From the NCBI RefSeq assembly GCF_000512585.2, contig NC_089242.1:2542001-2606000 (forward strand): a stretch of 64,000 nucleotides of DNA, given 5' to 3'. Both the position numbers and the translations under genes were made by a program. Of this stretch, positions 57,189 to 64,000 are shown in pieces. The notes beneath the pieces were generated by a model, which worked only from the letters and a program-made list of their open reading frames with translations, was not told where the DNA came from and searched no databases. Source of the stretch: Kwoniella bestiolae CBS 10118 (lineage: Eukaryota > Basidiomycota > Tremellomycetes > Tremellales > Cryptococcaceae). Numbering within the stretch: the first letter of the stretch is position 1; each line of letters opens with the position of its first letter.

Positions 57189-60100
57189 CTAGAAGAAAGC
57201 ACCTGTATCCAAAGGATAACAAGTTAGCAAACGTCATGATATCAAGATTCCCCAGCCCCAGAAACAACCCAACTCACTCATACTGCTCAATTGCCTATAA
57301 ACGTCCGATCCCAACCGCAATCTCAAAGTACTAGCAAACTGGATCAAACACTGAGACTGATGCTTGAGCAAATTCAACTGGATCAGTCTCGAGTGATCTC
57401 CGTATGGCGAGTTTTTCAGGGATTGCGATAAGAGGTGTAAACATTTCATGGTGGTTATGATTATTTCATCGAGGTTGGAAATGACAGGTTGGTCCAGGAT
57501 ATCTCGGAAGTTTTGGGCGTATTTCGATTTTGATGAAGAATCCGCGTCGAGGGGGAGGAGTTGGGTGGATTTGAATGTCTAATTTACAAATACATATCAA
57601 TATCAATGTCAGTTGGTTTATTCTTTTGCTTGTCATGGGAAAAGGACAGTCGAGAAAGATCGGTGATGAACCCACCTCCAATGCCAGATCAGGCCTGTTC
57701 TCCTCAAATTGCCTCAAACCCAATTTCAACTTGAGCAGCACCTCTAATGTGTCCCAATGCAATTTCGAGACTTTCGTCCTCTTAGCGAAATCCCTCTCAT
57801 AGACATCATGCACCTTCAACGCCAACGTATAGATATCGTTGGTACCTCCGAATGCACCCGACAGACCAATCGTGTTCTCGGTGTTCGAGTTGATATCTTG
57901 GGAAGAAGAGGATCGACCAAGCGATTGACCTAACGATCGATTAACGTTCTCTACTACTTTATCGTACGATCCTGCAAGGTGGTATAGCTCGATCGAGTCG
58001 ATAAGGGATGAATCCAATGATGATTGTTCGGCTGCGCTGAGGACGACCTGCTTGAGGTAATCTTGCTCGTCCACCAATTTCAGCAGCTTCAGATCATTCT
58101 CTATTATACCGGTCTCCTTTGTACCGTCTGATCTGACGCTTCCGAGCAATTTGGACCATGATCGTGAGGATAGGACGATATCTCGTACTAATTCTAGACC
58201 GAGTTGTTTTTGTCTCTGCCCAATGGCAGGATTGGGAGAGTCGCTGGATAAAGCAACTAGGTAGGCATATTGCAAGGCTGTTTGAGGCTCTAATCGGAAG
58301 AAGGGTGAGATGTACTGTTTGATAAGTCGCGGGAAGTTCAGGTAAGGTACGTCGGCTTCATCGGTGATCACTAATTGACGAAATTAAATCAGCTTGATTC
58401 TGGTTTGACGCATAAGCTGATACTCACATAACTCTGCTTCTTCGCCTTTGGAAGGTACTCTCAACAGACCGTAGTAGGCCAAAGCGATGGCAAAGTGAAC
58501 AGCATCAGTCTTGAGCTGAGGTTTCGAGTAGAGGTATGCGATAGCCTAAAGAAGCACAGCTGATCAGCAAATGTAGCGCCAATCGGCTATGGTACCTGAA
58601 CCGGTGCTTACCTTTTCGAATTGCGCAGTGAACAGCAGAAGATTGAACCAGCTCAAAGGCTTAGTACCGTTCGAATCGAATTTATCATGACCAAACTTCA
58701 GCACCAATTTACCCAGATCAACCAGATCGTACTGTTCCTGAGGCGAATCCGAATCCTTTTGACTCTCTCTGACCAAGCTGAGTTGTAACCACATCCAATC
58801 TTCGGTTGTCGAAGCTACCTTCGCTGATTTCCTATTCAATTCGAATCTGCCTATCAACTTGTACAATGCGTACTTGAATTGATCGACATTGGGGTTGTTT
58901 CGAATATGAGCGTTGAAATCGTTGTACAGTTGATCGCGTTGAGATTTGGGTAATCGCCTTTCACCAGAGGATAAAACAGTTTTGAAGGCACCGGGGAAAG
59001 TCCAATCGTCTCGAGAGATGTGTTGTTGATTCTCTGCGATCAAGGTAAGAGCCTCATCGATATAGCCACATCGGACCAGGTAATATAGCTGAGCCCAAAG
59101 AAGGGATCCGTTGACGGTCTAAGTGGGACATGTCAGCTGATATTGTCAGTCCCATTAAAATCAGGCAGCTCACCTCAGGTCGGTAGGCATCTCTAGACTC
59201 CTTGGATCTCAAGGTGACATCTACAAATGCTCTAATCTTGTTCTTGATACCTGGAACACCACCAAGAGCAGCTTCCTTAGGGTTTTTGGCGATGGTCTCG
59301 TCAACGTGTCTTTCGAAACTACAATTATCAAGATGGTCAGCATGTCAATACTTCTCGTACCGTAGATTGACTCACTCTCGCTCCAAAAATCGTCTTCCGC
59401 CTGCTACCAACCTTCCTCTAAGCAGAGCAGCATGGTTGGATCGTTGGTCTCCGAGGTATGCAGCAGCGTATTGTCTTTCCTGGACAGGTTCTCCGGGTGC
59501 GTAAGAGGGTTCAGCTGAACTAGAAGCGTAATCCGCTGAGTCGCGCAGAGAGGGTTCGTGAGTTAAGTGAGCGAGAATATGGTACGAAGCGGGTAAGAGG
59601 GGGTGTTTCTGAGCACGGGGGAGAAGTTAGCTAGATGACCGAATGCTCAAGCCGGTTGTACCCACTGAATCTCCCTTGACAGTCTCTTCTAAAGCTTGAC
59701 AAAGCTCAAATGGTTCTTTCCGCAATCTCCGTTGGTTGAGCTCCCCAATGACCCTCTCGTACCTGACCATCTTGGTATGCATGACCAAACCACCTTCCCT
59801 CGATTCAGAAGTAGATTTGCCCAATTGTGATTGAGCCATAGGGAACTGGAAACATGTGTATCAATATCAGCTGAATTTCCCATCTGATAACCGTCATGGT
59901 CAACCGACTTACTCGTCTTGTACTAGCTCCCAAAGCACTTTTACCCAATACGGACCCCGCCAATCCACCATTTGACGATCCAACGATCCCAGCAATCTCT
60001 TCGTCCGTCACTCCAAGTTCATCTTGAAGTACTCTGGCTTTCTCGAGTTCCCAATTCTGGAGTATACGTTGTTGGAATTGCTTCTGGAATGAACTGATTG

Positions 60101-60835
60101 TCTGACACAATACATCCTCATTAGCTCAGTACCCTTCGTGCATCGTACATATGGGCAGTGGATCAGCAGTTTAAGATTTGACAGGACAGGCACCTACTCG
60201 TTGCCTTTGAACTTCGATACCACCCAGAATGACCATCTCATGCCAATTCCGGCCCCAAGCTCCAATATCACCATCACCTATCCCATAAGACGGTCCGATA
60301 TCTCCCAATGGCTCTAACCTGGTTTGCTGAGGTTGTCGCCTTCTCCTCGGTTTCGTAGAGGGTTCAGGAGCGTTCGGGAGTTGGGCGATATTGTGGGTGA
60401 GCTGGGAGGTGTTGACTCCAAGGTTGGAAAGGAGATTAAATCTGATGAGACGAATGAATGTTAGTCAACAGGCTTAAATTTACCCTCTGGAAGAAGAAGG
60501 AAGATGGACGCTTAACAGACAGCAGAAGAATAGAGGAAAGTTCTCCAGCGGGATTACTGCCTTCCTCCTAAGTTGAGTATCCAATATGCAAGGTAGACTA
60601 CTCACCCTTCACCTTTCTCATTTCTCCCCCTCTTCCCCCGCCCAGCAACAGCCTCACTCATCCTCTCAATATCATCTATCCCGAACCTGATCTGGGGTAA
60701 CTCGGAATCATAGTCCACTTCGTTCAATGAATTCGCTTGAGCCAGTAGAGAAGACAAGGTGGTATTGGCTGGTGGTCTGGCTGAGGTCGATCCTCCCAAA
60801 CCGCCAAAGCCTGTTGATCGGGTTGAGCTATTCAT
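57189..60835 (-). CDS. NIC96: nucleoporin NIC96/NUP93
   Basis: About eleven exons joined by protein continuity. NIC96 is a scaffold nucleoporin of the nuclear pore inner ring and is expected to bind the NSP1 complex. The N-terminus NSSTRSTGFGGLGGSTSARP has Gly-rich character, then LSSLLAQANSLNEVDYDSEL. The helical middle includes QKQFQQRILQNWELEKARVL, LNQRRLRKEPFELCQALEET, SLLWAQLYYLVRCGYIDEAL and the C-lobe PYLNFPRLIKQYISPFFRLE, TALQYAYLVALSSD, IDSIELYHLAGSYDKVVENV. This is the usual NUP93 layout. The last intron ends just before a short exon coding AFF and a stop; that end is less certain. The gene is divergent from SEC4 across 475 bases. Confidence 0.9.
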
Positions 60836-61310
60836 CTTGCTGTGGCTATGGCTCTTTGTGTGTTGGCTGATTTGTCTACGAAGGGATTAGAAGAGGAATG
60901 ATGATGTTCTTATTCTAATTGTCGAAAGTTAACTTACTGATGAACGCGCCTTGAGCAAAGCAAGTGCCACATGCACGAAATACCGGTTATATGCGAATGA
61001 ACCATGGTTATATCTCCGTCTGGGGCAAGCAGGGTCGCTACACGTGGAAAAGTGGGAGTAGGAGAAGGGATGTCTATATGCGGTTGAGTCCGGTAGTAGC
61101 ACTTGAGTGAGCTCATATCATAATAGCAATATAACGTACACAGCAAGTTACATAGTTGGGAGATCACCTGTCCGTATCCATCAATACACCCGTCCACACC
61201 ATCATCAACTCCACCATACATACCTATTCTACACATCATTCATCCACATATCAACCCTTTCTTCTCATCGTACCACTGCACGACACAAGAGCATAGAAAG
61301 ACAAGACGAT
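60836..61310. promoter_or_regulatory. divergent promoter between NIC96 and SEC4
   Basis: 475 bases between opposite start codons. No standard TATA box; several CATC repeats lie on the SEC4 side. Confidence 0.4.
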
Positions 61311-63015
<1,705 letters not shown>

Positions 63016-64000
63016 GCGTTGGTAGCGGGCAGTCGTGTCAAAGGGTTAGAACCAGAGTATTAGAGCGGCTTAGTAAGGCGGGGACGGATTTACCCTTTTC
63101 AATTTGAAGTCACTTCTTTTGCTTCAACTTTCTCACTTCTTTCCACATCCACTCATCCAATCCATCATATTTCCCTTTTGCTCTTATGAAAAACCTGTAT
63201 TGTATGCGGAAGAATCTATTTATTCTATCCTATTTATATATGATTTCTTTTGAACTTGAGTTTCAGACCTATGCCATTCCTATCACATACCACGTATAGC
63301 TTGACTGCCTCGTGGCGGATGAGGATGATGTGTTTTGATATATCACATCCTGCTTTGAGGAAGAAGTCAAGAAGTAAATATCAAATACCCAACTAAGCGA
63401 GACTTGAGCAGGCTCAAGAGCACACGTTTGGAACTGTTTCATGTTTCATGTGGTTCTCGCATCGACAGCGTGAGTCACGGTGATGGCATGATGTGAATCC
63501 ATAAATTGAAAAAGATGAATCTGGGTGTGATAAAATGATAAAACCAAATAAACCCCCCTTATTACTCATGCCTTCGTGCCTCATACGGAATCGCCGATGC
63601 ACGCAAAATCAAGTTCCGACCCGAGCTCCTATTCCCAAATATTACCTAAAAAGGAAATAACAATAAAAGGAGGTGCACGATCCAATTGGTCAGTGCGTTT
63701 GGATTGCACCAGTTTGATCTCATCTCATCGCTAAGTTTTGGGTTTTTCAAATACTCATCTATGTCAATTTCACTTTGATCACCATACGTCGTCACTCTTG
63801 TGCTATTTGCAACAATCCCATCTCATCACCATCACCACTCAACCACCCAAGCAACGTCCGTGATTCCCATTCAGTCACGTCAGCACGTCAAACCAAACAC
63901 CTTAGATTAGATAACAGATTAGCAACACCGAATATCCTTTGATACGGATTAGGATTGCGATTGCAATTGGCAATACCTGGAATCTGGAACAGACATGTCT
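63016..64000. other. 3' region of SEC4 and intergenic DNA to window end
   Basis: AT-rich terminator region at 63110-63250, then 750 bases with no supported ORF. The sequence near 63880-64000 could be the promoter of a gene beyond the window. Confidence 0.4.

Overview
The window looks like chromosomal DNA of a basidiomycete yeast of the Tremellales, in the Cryptococcus/Kwoniella range. This is inferred from gene architecture: many short introns (about 50-110 bases) with GTGAGT-type donors, AGCTGA-like branch sites and YAG acceptors, compact spacing, long disordered Ser/Pro-rich regions, and household genes of fungal type (TAF1, MED22, GUT2, NIC96, SEC4). No rRNA or tRNA genes, CRISPR arrays or prokaryotic features were seen.

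Left part (1-22100): an LRR protein fused to an alpha/beta hydrolase (17-2822); a tandem pair of small paralogous proteins sharing a helical C-terminal domain and one intron position (3058-4511, minus); an Old Yellow Enzyme-type flavin oxidoreductase (minus) divergent from TAF1 (6946-10904); a 1912-residue disordered protein with a DUF1765-like core (12241-18529); the Mediator subunit MED22 (minus), divergent from a RAD51D-like recombination protein (20124-22102).

Middle part (22100-47050): a single-pass membrane protein with a WMDI motif that could bind Atg8 (23453-25926); a PhzF-family protein; a large protein kinase with an insert in its catalytic domain (minus); a STIMATE/YPL162C-type membrane protein (minus); the glycine-cleavage T protein; two tandem short-chain dehydrogenases (minus); a LYR-motif protein; the snoRNP factor BCD1 (minus); and a beta-carbonic anhydrase.

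Right part (47050-64000): kynurenine 3-monooxygenase; a 530-base MITE-like element with imperfect terminal inverted repeats, mirrored iterons and a 9-base target duplication (50942-51471); an 85-residue Ser/Gly-rich protein (minus); FAD glycerol-3-phosphate dehydrogenase with a C-terminal EF-hand; the nucleoporin NIC96/NUP93 (minus); and a Sec4/Rab8 GTPase.

The genes do not form one pathway. Several start sites face each other over short shared promoters (OYE/TAF1, MED22/RAD51D, STIMATE/GCV1, NIC96/SEC4), which may matter for regulation. Exon models for TAF1, the DUF1765 protein, RAD51D, MED22, the kinase, the LRR-hydrolase and the small proteins were checked by hand and their summed exon lengths divide by three. 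Other multi-exon models were joined by protein continuity only.
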